A stretch of 13,008 nucleotides of DNA from Bacteroidia bacterium. GTDB lineage: Bacteria; Bacteroidota; Bacteroidia; Bacteroidales; CAJPTX01. The stretch is taken from positions 1 through 13,008 of the forward strand of contig CAJPTV010000066.1 of NCBI GenBank assembly GCA_905373665.1, given 5' to 3'. The notes beneath the pieces are model-generated. The model did no database searches. It saw nothing but the letters and a program-made list of their open reading frames with translations, and was not told the origin of the DNA. The position numbers and the translations under genes are program-made. Every line of letters starts with the position of its first letter. Within the stretch, counting starts at the first letter, position 1. This document shows, piece by piece, positions 1 to 6,427 of the stretch.

Positions 1-1
1 C

Positions 2-985
2 TTTGTGATAGGCGAGACCTCTCGTGCGTGTAATTGGCAATTGGCGGGCTATGACCGAGAGACGAATCCGCGTCTTTCGCAACGCTCCAATCTCTATTTT
101 TTCGATAATGTCTATGCGGGGTGCAATTTGACGCGTTTCTCTGTCCCGATGCTTATCTCGAATGCTACGCCCCATGAGCCTGAATTGTGGACGTCGACCC
201 CAGTCGCGCCCGAACTCTTGCAGGCTGCGGCTTATGAGGTGGGGTGGGTGACGTGCCAAAGTGTTACGAATCCGTGGATGCAAGTCGCACTCGCGCCATG
301 CCAATTTCAGCGTTTTTTGCTACAATACGATGACTATTACGATGGAGAACAGATCCCCTATCTCCATGAGTTTTTAGAACATGGCGGTTTGCGCCAATTC
401 CTCTTTATGCATACTTATGGGGGGCATTTTTATTATGGACAGCGTTATCCTTCCGAATTCCACAAGTATAGCCCAGGGTTGGAGGCAGTGAAAGTCGATT
501 ATTGGTCGCAGGGGAGTGCTTTTCGTCCCGAGTTGCTGAACTCTTTTGACAACACGATTCTCTATACAGACTATGTTTTGGATTCAGTAATCTCTGTTTT
601 AGAGGCGACGAACAAGCCCGCTTTTTTGATCTATGCGGCAGACCATGGGGAGAATATCTTTGATACGGAAGCAAAGATGTTTTTACACGCCTCGTCGACT
701 CCTACGCATTATGAGGCGCATGTACCGATGTTGGTTTGGCTCTCTGACGCTTATCGTGCGTTGCATCCGCAGGCGGATTCTATCTTGCGTAGTCATCTTC
801 ATTTCCCACTACAAAGTACTGTGCTTTTTAATACGTTATTGGACTTGAGTGGCGTGAAATATGCGAATGCGCCAGAGGGTAATAGCCTCTTGGATACGGC
901 GCTTCGCCCCAATCTTTCGCGAGAGATCTTGAATAGTGATTGTGACCCCTTTCCCGAACCCTCTTTTGAATGTGGAAAGAAGTAA
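2..985 (+). CDS. Phosphoethanolamine transferase, EptA-like sulfatase-fold domain (5'-truncated by window edge)
   Basis: C-terminal catalytic domain of a membrane-anchored phosphoethanolamine transferase, a family that moves phosphoethanolamine from phosphatidylethanolamine onto lipid A or other envelope glycans on the outer face of the inner membrane. The frame is open to the left edge (the codon before the GTG at 5 reads Phe), so the N-terminal membrane segments are outside the window and GTG 5 is probably not the start. Counting from that GTG: the nucleophile motif GETSRA has the predicted phosphorylated Thr at 5, followed by GYDRETNPRL (15-24); HTYGGHFYYGQRYP (136-149), the equivalent of the HTMGSHGPxYYxRYP segment; NTILYTDYVLDSVI (183-196); metal-binding ADHGE (212-216); and LHASSTPTHYEAHVPMLVWLS with candidate metal-binding His 228 and 239. 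All main active-site elements are present. Acceptor substrate cannot be told. Family assignment is firm; exact eptA orthology is not. Confidence 0.9.
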   Translation, partial: FVIGETSRACNWQLAGYDRETNPRLSQRSNLYFFDNVYAGCNLTRFSVPMLISNATPHEPELWTSTPVAPELLQAAAYEVGWVTCQSVTNPWMQVALAPCQFQRFLLQYDDYYDGEQIPYLHEFLEHGGLRQFLFMHTYGGHFYYGQRYPSEFHKYSPGLEAVKVDYWSQGSAFRPELLNSFDNTILYTDYVLDSVISVLEATNKPAFLIYAADHGENIFDTEAKMFLHASSTPTHYEAHVPMLVWLSDAYRALHPQADSILRSHLHFPLQSTVLFNTLLDLSGVKYANAPEGNSLLDTALRPNLSREILNSDCDPFPEPSFECGKK

Positions 986-1006
986 AATGAGGAGGGGAGG
1001 CTTATC

Positions 1007-1252
1007 CTGAAAAGAGTGGACTCTAAAAACAAGAGGATTTTTAGAGATACAGCTACGTAAAGAGAATTTGTAGCATTATGTGCCCAAGCCATCGAGTTAC
1101 ATCAGAAATATGGCTATGGTTCGCGCAAAATTTCGCACATCATTCCCGTGCACGGTCGTACGATTCTGCGTTGGTTTACTAAGTTCGTTCAAGAAAATGC
1201 ACCACAGAGCGATTTAATGAATCGAAAAATTATACCGAACGCCCCCACTTGA
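1007..1252 (+). pseudogene. Decayed helix-turn-helix protein, probably an insertion-sequence transposase orfA remnant
   Basis: In the frame following the upstream stop, the DNA reads LKRVDSKNKRIFRDTAT, then a TAA at 1058-1060, then continues in the same frame as REFVALCAQAIELHQKYGYG, SRKISHIIPVHGRTILRWFTKF and so on to a TGA at 1250-1252. The downstream part has the pattern of a homeodomain-like helix-turn-helix (Y-G-S-R-K-I-S-x-I-I-P-V-H-G-R-T-I-L-R-W) seen at the N terminus of many IS transposases and IS3-type orfA proteins. There is an in-frame stop, no good start codon, and no catalytic DDE part following, so it is a fragment. The IS family is not recognised. It is alternatively a fossil of a chromosomal DNA-binding gene. 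It lies directly before a large inverted repeat. Confidence 0.5.
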
Positions 1253-1427
1253 GATTGAATATGACAACACCCGTTGGAGAAACCGAAGGGCTTAGCCCTG
1301 ATGGAGCTCCAGCGGGTGTTGTTACTGTTCAGAATAACAGGAAAGAATAAACCTTCAACTAAACCCCGTTTATTTCCTTATCTTGTGATCCACAAATCAG
1401 TCGATCTAGATCGGGAAAAGACAGTGT
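1253..1427. other. Gene-free remainder of the 986-1427 gap: hairpin plus small palindromes
   Basis: No coding region is supported here. Besides the large inverted repeat it contains CTGTT-N6-AACAG (1325-1340), TTGTG-ATC-CACAA (1383-1395) and a perfect 12-bp palindrome CGATCTAGATCG (1402-1413). With the degenerate transposase-like fragment just upstream, the stretch looks like a site of past mobile-element insertion and decay. No target-site duplication or clear element ends could be defined. Confidence 0.4.
1262..1324. repeat. Large inverted repeat / stem-loop with a second nested hairpin
   Basis: ACAACACCCGTTGGAG (1264-1279) pairs with CTCCAGCGGGTGTTGT (1307-1322) over 16 bp with a single G-U type position; one more G-U pair and one T-A pair can extend the stem outward. 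Inside it is a second perfect hairpin AGGGC-TTA-GCCCT (1287-1299), and GGAGCTCC (1303-1310) is itself a palindrome. It lacks a run of T on either strand, so it is not a standard intrinsic terminator, although it sits 3' of both the phosphoethanolamine transferase (+) and the acetyltransferase (-) genes. Possible readings are a MITE-like or REP-like element linked to the neighbouring transposase remnant, a Rho-independent-like barrier, or a structured RNA. The sequence alone does not decide. Confidence 0.6.
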
Positions 1428-2039
1428 TTATTGAGTGACCTTGATGTTGCGCACCACGCGTGCGGGATTGCCTACGACGATCGCTCCATCGGGGACGTCT
1501 TTGGTGACCACTGAGCCTGCCCCTACGATGGCGTTTTCACCTACGGTGACCCCTGGCAAGACCGTCACTCCTGCTCCTAACCATGAACAGCGCCGTAGGC
1601 AGATAGGGCGTGTATAGAGCTGACGCTGGGCGGGGTCTTCGGAGTGGTTCTCGGTGATGAGGTTGACGTTGGGACCTATCAAGACGTGGTCTTCCAAGGT
1701 GATACCCCCACGCGCAAGGAACGTGCAGTTGAAGTTGATAAATATATGTTTACCAAACGATGTAAACCGCCCGAAGTTGATGTAGAAGGGTAGGTAGATC
1801 TCCACGGATTCGTCTATTTTGTACCCCATAATTTTGCTTAGGATTCGCTGCGTCTTTTTCGGGGTATGGAAGCCACTGTTAAGCTCTGCCACTGCGCGTA
1901 GCGTATCTTTGAATATTGCGTCTAGGCGCGGATAGTCAGGATCTGTTCGTTCGATAGTCTCCCCCGCGCGCATTCGTTCTAGGATGTCTTTCATTGAAAA
2001 GTCTGTTATTTTTGAAGGATTACCTCCAGTGTTGTGCAT
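1428..2039 (-). CDS. Sugar O-acetyltransferase, Maa/NodL/LacA-type left-handed beta-helix
   Basis: A 203-residue acetyltransferase of the hexapeptide-repeat superfamily, expected to act as a trimer and transfer acetyl from acetyl-CoA to a hydroxyl of a sugar or glycoside in the cytoplasm. The N-terminal helical region (about 17-70; MKDILERMRAGETIERTDPD) matches the Maa-type cap. Then come hexapeptide coils such as FINFNCTFLARGGITLEDHV and LIGPNVNL (about 95-127), the loop ITENHSEDPAQRQL with the probable catalytic His132, and the C-terminal coils GAGVTVLPGVTVGENAIVGA, ending VVGNPARVVRNI (188-199), the usual closing motif. The first ATG (cat at 2037-2039) has AGG upstream at normal distance; a second ATG at residue 16 starts closer to the family's usual N terminus and is possible. 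The substrate is not predictable. It is divergent from ptb and convergent with the inverted repeat at 1262-1324. Confidence 0.88.
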   Translation of the reverse strand: MHNTGGNPSKITDFSMKDILERMRAGETIERTDPDYPRLDAIFKDTLRAVAELNSGFHTPKKTQRILSKIMGYKIDESVEIYLPFYINFGRFTSFGKHIFINFNCTFLARGGITLEDHVLIGPNVNLITENHSEDPAQRQLYTRPICLRRCSWLGAGVTVLPGVTVGENAIVGAGSVVTKDVPDGAIVVGNPARVVRNIKVTQ

Positions 2040-2054
2040 GATATTACCTGCAAA

Positions 2055-2118
2055 TATCGGAAAAGTTGCGTATCGGAAATAGCCTGACGGAGTCTATGTA
2101 TTTTATGTACTGTAAAAT
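2055..2118. promoter_or_regulatory. Repeat and dyad elements in the acetyltransferase-ptb divergent region
   Basis: Two direct copies of TATCGGAAA lie at 2055-2063 and 2071-2079, exactly 16 bp apart. Further on is the inverted repeat ATTTTATGTACTGTAAAAT (2100-2118; arms ATTTTA/TAAAAT). Both lie between divergent genes and upstream of the putative ptb promoter, a usual place for activator or repressor binding. Function is inferred from placement only. Confidence 0.3.
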
Positions 2119-2140
2119 CGTTTTTGCTGGCGAATTTCCC

Positions 2141-2148
2141 TATCTTTG
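2141..2148 (+). promoter_or_regulatory. Putative -7 box (TATCTTTG) for ptb-buk
   Basis: TATCTTTG fits the Bacteroidetes -7 consensus TAnnTTTG. The nearest TTTG-like -33 candidate (TTTTTG at 2121-2126) is only 14 bp upstream, shorter than the usual spacing of about 19-20, so the -33 part is weak. It would give a leader of roughly 65 nt before the ATG at 2221. Confidence 0.4.
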
Positions 2149-2220
2149 TCTCGTGATCTGACGGATGTTGCCCTACGGGGTGGGAAACCGTGCGAATGTT
2201 TGGCTTAAATAGAGAATAAA

Positions 2221-3126
2221 ATGGCGATTACTAGATTAGATGACCTGTTTGACGTCCTGCGCAGCAAGCCGCGTAAGCGTTTGATAGCTGCTTATGCAAA
2301 CGATGCACATACTATTGAGGCGGTTTCCAAGGCCGTGGATCTCGGCATTGTGGACGGTACGCTCGTGGGTGACAAGCAGACCATCGAAAAGGTATGCGAT
2401 GAGCTGCATGTAGACGTTAACCGTTTTGAAATTGTACAAGAGAGCGTGGATACCAAGGCGGTTGCTAAGGCGGTTAATATGATCAACGACGGCGATGGTG
2501 ACCTCCTGATGAAAGGGCTTGTAACCACGGATAAGTATATGCGTGGTATCTTGAACAAGGACAAGGGGTTACTCCCCCCCAAGGCGGTGCTCTCGCACGT
2601 AACGGTGATGCAAGTCCCGACTTATCACAAGCTTTTGGTGCTTGGCGACGTGGCGATTATCCCACAGCCTGATTTTAAGCAGAAGCTCGCTATCGTGCAG
2701 TATTTGGTGCAAGTTGCGCGTTCGCTCGGTATTGATGAGCCTAAGGTCGCGCTTTTGGCAGCAACCGAGCAAATGTCGGTCGGAATGCCCGCCTGTGTCG
2801 ATGCGGCGTTGATTGCGAAGATGAGCGAACGGGGGCAGATCCCAGGCTCGAAGATCGATGGTCCGTTGGCGCTAGATGTAGCGATCGATGCTAATGCGGC
2901 GCGTATTAAGAAGCTCTCGGGTGAGGTCGTTGGCGATGCAGACTGTCTCCTTTTCCCGAATATTGAGAGTGGTAACGTCTTCTTCAAGACGTGTACGAAG
3001 TTTGTAAAGGCGGAACTGGGGGCTATGGTTATGGGGGCGAAAGTGCCGTGTATCTTGACCTCGCGCGGCGACAGCGTACAGTCTAAAATGTATTCTATCG
3101 CATTGGCTGCTAATGCAGCGCGTTAA
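2221..3126 (+). CDS. ptb: Phosphate butyryltransferase
   Basis: Converts butyryl-CoA and phosphate to butyryl-phosphate and CoA in the cytoplasm, the step before butyrate kinase in fermentative butyrate production. The 301 residues match the usual family length and form one PTA/PTB domain. Recognisable segments are LLMKGLVTTDKYMRGILNK (95-113), the SHVTVMQVP stretch (125-133), GPLALDVAIDANAARIK (214-230, cf. the GPLALDNAVS motif of Ptb/Pta), DADCLLFPNIESGN (239-252) and the C-terminal LTSRGDSVQSKMYSIALA (279-296). The choice of Ptb over phosphate acetyltransferase rests on length and on the butyrate kinase gene 33 bp downstream; branched or other short-chain acyl-CoAs may also be used. The start ATG follows an A-rich leader (agagaataaa) with no strong Shine-Dalgarno, common in Bacteroidetes. 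Confidence 0.92.
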   Translation: MAITRLDDLFDVLRSKPRKRLIAAYANDAHTIEAVSKAVDLGIVDGTLVGDKQTIEKVCDELHVDVNRFEIVQESVDTKAVAKAVNMINDGDGDLLMKGLVTTDKYMRGILNKDKGLLPPKAVLSHVTVMQVPTYHKLLVLGDVAIIPQPDFKQKLAIVQYLVQVARSLGIDEPKVALLAATEQMSVGMPACVDAALIAKMSERGQIPGSKIDGPLALDVAIDANAARIKKLSGEVVGDADCLLFPNIESGNVFFKTCTKFVKAELGAMVMGAKVPCILTSRGDSVQSKMYSIALAANAAR

Positions 3127-3131
3127 TTTTG
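3124..3131 (+). promoter_or_regulatory. Possible internal -7 box (TAATTTTG) before buk
   Basis: TAATTTTG overlaps the ptb stop codon and fits TAnnTTTG, with ATTG (3102-3105) 18 bp upstream as a -33 candidate. It could give buk an additional transcript, but the two genes are close enough for simple read-through and the match may be chance. Confidence 0.22.
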
Positions 3132-3159
3132 TAACATCACAATTTGAGTAATAATACCC

Positions 3160-4233
3160 ATGAGTGCAGAGAAGATACTGGCGATTAACCCAGGTTCTAC
3201 TTCTACCAAAATCGCCGTTTTCGAGGGCGAAAACCAAGTGTTTATCACGACCCTCCGTCACAGCACGGAGGAGATCTCGAAGTACCCTACGGTGGCTTCG
3301 CAGTTTGAATTCCGTAAGGAATTGATTCTCTCTGAATTGAAGAATAACGGGGTGGATATCAATACCATCAATGCCGTTATCGGTCGTGGTGGGCTTTTGC
3401 GTCCGATCGAGTCGGGGACTTACGAGGTCAATGCTAAGATGAAGCAAGACCTCCTTTCGCCCGACTGTCGTCAGCATGCGAGTAACCTCGGGGCATTGAT
3501 TGCAGACTCTATTGCTAGTGGACTTAAGGGGGTTCGTGCCTTCATCGCAGACCCCGTCGTGGTCGATGAGTTGTCGGAAGAGGCGCGTGTTTCGGGTTTG
3601 CCCGAGTGTCCACGTATTTCGATCTTTCACGCCCTGAACCAAAAGGCTGTAGCGCGCCGTTTTGCTAAGGAAAAGGGGAAGGAATATGAGCAGTTGAACC
3701 TTATCGTGGCGCACCTCGGTGGGGGAATCTCCGTTGGGGCACATGCGCAAGGGCGTGTGGTAGATGTGAACAATGCGTTGGATGGTGACGGTCCGTTCTC
3801 TCCTGAGCGTTCGGGGTCGCTTCCGTCGGGCTCGTTGATGGAAATCTGCTTCAGTGGCAAGTATTCTAAGGACGATGTCAAGAAGATGCTTGCTGGTAAG
3901 GGAGGTCTTGTAGCGTTGATGGGGTACAACGACGCTCAGATGCTCGAAAAGGCTGCTAGCGGCGGTGATGCTAAGGCTAAGCTCGTGCAAGATGCGATGT
4001 GCTATAACATTGCCAAGTGGATCGGCGCGATGGCGGCTGTCCTTAAGGGGAAAGTTGACGGGATTATTCTTACGGGTGGTATTGCACACAACAAATACCT
4101 TGTGAAGTACGTAGAAGAGATGACTTCCTTTATCAGCCCTCTTACTGTTTACCCAGGTGAGGATGAGATGGGGGCACTGGCGCGCAACGCGCTCATGGTG
4201 TTGCGTGGCGAGTTCCAAGCAAGAGAATACTAG
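3160..4233 (+). CDS. buk: Butyrate kinase
   Basis: Transfers phosphate from butyryl-phosphate to ADP, giving butyrate and ATP; cytoplasmic, an acetate/sugar kinase-fold (ASKHA) enzyme. The 357 residues are the normal length. Motifs seen: phosphate-1 loop NPGSTSTKIAVFE (10-22), IGRGGLLRPIESGTYEVN (74-91), AHLGGGISVGAHAQGRVVD (184-202, the phosphate-2 loop), NNALDGDGPFSPERSG (204-219), ILTGGIAHNKYL (303-314, adenosine loop) and YPGEDEMGALA (331-341), all typical of Buk rather than AckA. It lies 33 bp after ptb, and a strong terminator follows, so ptb-buk forms a two-gene operon. The pair gives the cell one ATP per butyryl-CoA. Branched-chain acyl phosphates (isobutyrate, isovalerate) are a plausible alternative substrate, given amino-acid fermentation in this group. 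Confidence 0.94.
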   Translation: MSAEKILAINPGSTSTKIAVFEGENQVFITTLRHSTEEISKYPTVASQFEFRKELILSELKNNGVDINTINAVIGRGGLLRPIESGTYEVNAKMKQDLLSPDCRQHASNLGALIADSIASGLKGVRAFIADPVVVDELSEEARVSGLPECPRISIFHALNQKAVARRFAKEKGKEYEQLNLIVAHLGGGISVGAHAQGRVVDVNNALDGDGPFSPERSGSLPSGSLMEICFSGKYSKDDVKKMLAGKGGLVALMGYNDAQMLEKAASGGDAKAKLVQDAMCYNIAKWIGAMAAVLKGKVDGIILTGGIAHNKYLVKYVEEMTSFISPLTVYPGEDEMGALARNALMVLRGEFQAREY

Positions 4234-4272
4234 TACGACACAGTGTTTGGCTATTGGGTTTTTCTCCACAGG

Positions 4273-4307
4273 AGGAGGTCGCTCGTAGGGAGCGTCCTCC
4301 TTTTTTT
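4273..4307 (+). terminator. Intrinsic terminator of ptb-buk
   Basis: Stem AGGAGG-T-CGCTC (4273-4284), loop GTAGG, and GAGCG-T-CCTCCT (4290-4301): 11 paired bases with one T-T mismatch, running straight into seven T (4301-4307). Classic Rho-independent form, 40 bp past the buk stop. Confidence 0.9.
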
Positions 4308-4308
4308 G

Positions 4309-4316
4309 TATATTTG
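4309..4316 (+). promoter_or_regulatory. Putative -7 box (TATATTTG) for phoH
   Basis: TATATTTG is an exact TAnnTTTG match placed just after the buk terminator and 25 bp before the phoH ATG, giving a short leader that holds the purine-rich AGGGGGAAG (4331-4339). No TTTG-type -33 element is visible, as the expected place lies within the terminator stem. Confidence 0.5.
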
Positions 4317-4341
4317 TCAATAGAAACGAAAGGGGGAAGTT

Positions 4342-5664
4342 ATGGTAAGCACGGCTAAAGTCTTCGTTTTGGATACCAATGTCCTCTTGCACGACCATAA
4401 GTGCATAGACTATTTTCAAGACAACGATATCGTTATCCCTATTGTCGCCTTGGAGGAGCTGGATAAGTTCAAGAAGGGGAATGAGACAATCAATTATCAC
4501 GCTCGTGAGTTTGCACGTAACCTAGACCGTATTAGTGGTGACGGGCTCTTTGGTGATGGCATCTCGCTTGGGACGGGGCGTGGAAAGTTACGTATTGTGA
4601 CCGGAAAGCCCTTTTCGGAAGAAATGCGCCTCTCTTTCGGGGATAGTAGCGCCGATCACCGTATTCTTGCCATTGCCGATTGGGTGTGTCGTCAGATGCC
4701 AGAGCGTCGGGTTATTCTCGTTTCTAAGGATATTAACCTGCGGATGAAAGCCAAGTCTCTTGGCATTATGGCGCAGGACTACCTGACGGACAATGTGCAA
4801 AACGTTGAGGCGATTGGGCGTCCGCTACAGCATATTGAGAAGATTGCCGACGAGGTCGTCAAGAAGGTTTTTGAACAACCCTCGCAACTCTCACCCGCAG
4901 ACCTTGGCGTAGAGGCTGTGGCGAACGATTGTTACGTGCTCGAGGGGGAAACATCGAGTGCGCTCGTGGTTTACAATCCGCAGACGGAGCGTATTGAGCC
5001 TGTGGAACGTCGGAAAGCTTATGGGATTGAGCCGCGCAATGGCGAGCAGCAATGTGCTCTTGAGTTTCTGATGAATCCGCGGTTACCGCTTGTAGCGCTG
5101 ACGGGTAAGGCGGGGACGGGGAAAACGCTCTTAGCTCTTGCGGCTGCCTTGGCGCAAGAAGAGAGTTTTGACCTTGTGATGCTGGCACGCCCCATCATCC
5201 CGCTCAGCAACCGCGACCTCGGCTTCCTTCCAGGGGACGTGGATGCGAAGATCGGTCCCTATATGCAGCCGCTCTTTGATAACCTCGGAGTCATCAAAAG
5301 CTCGTTGAAGAGCACGAGCCGTAGCTATGTCCGTATCGAGGAGATGCAGCGTACGAACAAGCTCGTGATTTCGCCGCTCGCCTACATCCGTGGACGGAGT
5401 TTGTCGCATGCCTTCATTATCGTCGACGAGTCACAGAACCTTACACCACACGAAGTAAAAACCATCATTACGCGCGCTGGAGAGGGAACAAAAATCGTCT
5501 TTACGGGGGACATCTATCAGATAGACCACCCCTACCTCGATACGCGCTCTAATGGGCTGAGTTACCTCGCAGAGCGGATGCACGGACAGCCCGTCTTTGC
5601 ACACATCAATCTTGTACGTGGTGAGCGTAGCGAATTGGCAGAATTAGCGAGCGATTTATTGTAA
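4342..5664 (+). CDS. PIN-PhoH fusion protein (PhoH2/YlaK-like ATPase with RNase domain)
   Basis: A 440-residue cytoplasmic fusion of an N-terminal PIN ribonuclease-like domain and a C-terminal PhoH P-loop ATPase, the arrangement called PhoH2, for which RNA unwinding and cleavage has been reported in mycobacteria. The PIN domain (about 6-150) has the expected acidic residues: D11 in VFVLDTN, E38/E39 in ALEELDKFKKG, D101/D105 in GDSSADHRILA, D130 in LVSKDINLR. After a linker, the ATPase domain (about 228-440) shows Walker A GKAGTGKT (255-262), ARPIIPLSNRDLGFLPGD (282-299), Walker B FIIVDESQN (358-366) and the FTGDIYQID stretch (387-395). The active-site set looks complete. The start ATG is preceded by AGGGGGAAG. 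The next gene begins 2 bp after its stop, so the two are probably translated from one mRNA. The cellular role in Bacteroidetes is not settled. Confidence 0.9.
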   Translation: MVSTAKVFVLDTNVLLHDHKCIDYFQDNDIVIPIVALEELDKFKKGNETINYHAREFARNLDRISGDGLFGDGISLGTGRGKLRIVTGKPFSEEMRLSFGDSSADHRILAIADWVCRQMPERRVILVSKDINLRMKAKSLGIMAQDYLTDNVQNVEAIGRPLQHIEKIADEVVKKVFEQPSQLSPADLGVEAVANDCYVLEGETSSALVVYNPQTERIEPVERRKAYGIEPRNGEQQCALEFLMNPRLPLVALTGKAGTGKTLLALAAALAQEESFDLVMLARPIIPLSNRDLGFLPGDVDAKIGPYMQPLFDNLGVIKSSLKSTSRSYVRIEEMQRTNKLVISPLAYIRGRSLSHAFIIVDESQNLTPHEVKTIITRAGEGTKIVFTGDIYQIDHPYLDTRSNGLSYLAERMHGQPVFAHINLVRGERSELAELASDLL

Positions 5665-5666
5665 GT

Positions 5667-6311
5667 ATGCGAGCACGATTGGGTATATTGGCGCTCCTTC
5701 TATGGGGCGTGGTCGGGGGTGTCTATGCGCAGCAAGATGCCCGTTTGGTCAAAGCACAGGAAAAGATAGACAAGTTGCAACGTAAGGTCGAGCAGCTCTC
5801 GCTCGGTGTGCGGCGTGCTGACTCGGTGGTTGAAGTCGCGCGAGGGCTTATCCGTGCTGCAGAAGATTCGTTGCGTATGCTGGTGGCCGAGGAACAGAGT
5901 ATACGCAAAGCGCAGTTTGAGGCTGAGAAGCGTGCGCGTAAAGATGTGAACGAGGCGACAGAAAATACGGTAGACTCGCTGCGCATCGAGTATCAGAACA
6001 TCGAAAAAGAGATTGATATGCGTATGCGCGACCTTGACCGTCGCGGGCGTTCGGCACAGCGCTTTTATGAAAATGGGGTAAAGGGCGAGAAACGCGCTAA
6101 AGCGCAGGCTAAACGAGCCTACGAGGAACGTAAGAACGCAGAAAAAGCCGTGACACAAGCTCAAGCGGACTATGTCAAGCTGGAAAAGTCATTGAAAGAA
6201 AAGCAGCAAAAGGCAGAACAGAAGGCGCAAAAGCGCGAGAGCGACAAACAGAAGAACGAGGCGCGTAAGCAGAAGCGAGGCGGAGACAAAAAGAAAGCCG
6301 ACGCCGAGTAG
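5667..6311 (+). CDS. Secreted/periplasmic coiled-coil protein of unknown function
   Basis: A 214-residue protein with a clear signal peptide (MRARLGILALLLWGVVGGVYA, residues 1-21, Ala-x-Ala-like VYA before Q22; no lipobox Cys) followed by an almost wholly helical, highly charged chain. Residues about 22-185 show the heptad-like pattern and Lys/Glu/Arg/Ala richness of a long coiled coil (KIDKLQRKVEQLSLGVRR, LIRAAEDSLRMLVAEEQ, YVKLEKSLKEKQQKAEQKA); the last 40 residues are mostly Lys, Arg, Gln and Glu. There is no catalytic motif and no cysteine. It is 2 bp downstream of the PIN-PhoH gene, so co-expression is likely, though one product is cytoplasmic and the other is predicted to be exported. 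I do not recognise a named family. An envelope spacer or peptidoglycan/LPS-interacting protein is possible from the basic tail but unproven. Confidence 0.8.
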   Translation: MRARLGILALLLWGVVGGVYAQQDARLVKAQEKIDKLQRKVEQLSLGVRRADSVVEVARGLIRAAEDSLRMLVAEEQSIRKAQFEAEKRARKDVNEATENTVDSLRIEYQNIEKEIDMRMRDLDRRGRSAQRFYENGVKGEKRAKAQAKRAYEERKNAEKAVTQAQADYVKLEKSLKEKQQKAEQKAQKRESDKQKNEARKQKRGGDKKKADAE

Positions 6312-6393
6312 TCCCTGTATGAGCCAGATGGTGTTCTAATCACTTGTAAACCATCACTCCGTTGCCCTCCAATGTGAGGAGCGCAGGAATCAT

Positions 6394-6401
6394 TACCTTT
6401 G
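6394..6401 (+). promoter_or_regulatory. Putative -7 box (TACCTTTG) for ffh
   Basis: TACCTTTG exactly fits TAnnTTTG and lies 26 bp before the ffh ATG at 6428, giving a leader of about 20 nt. No convincing -33 TTTG is seen at the right distance. Its position supports the 6428 start over the more upstream TTG. The gap to the previous gene (6312-6427) has no T-tract terminator, only a loose GATGGT/ACCATC inverted repeat (6327-6355), so read-through from the PhoH unit is also possible. Confidence 0.5.
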
Positions 6402-6427
6402 CCAAGGAAATAGCAGTAGAAAAGTCT

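Noticed and set aside
5..7. GTG as a true start of the phosphoethanolamine transferase
   Set aside because: The frame is open to the left edge and the family needs N-terminal membrane helices before the GETSRA motif, so the gene must begin outside the window.
1262..1324. Reading the large inverted repeat as an integron attC site or a standard terminator
   Set aside because: The ends do not fit the RYYYAAC/GTTRRRY core sites, no integrase or cassette array is near, and there is no T-run after the stem on either strand.
2872..4500. Long open frame of 542 codons on the minus strand across ptb, buk and phoH
   Set aside because: It is antisense to three well-supported genes, shows no recognisable domain, and its composition is that expected from the complement of the coding frames.
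6362..6427. In-frame TTG that would extend Ffh by 22 residues
   Set aside because: The added residues are unlike Ffh N termini, and a TAnnTTTG box lies inside the extension; MFENLSERL at 6428 is the usual start.
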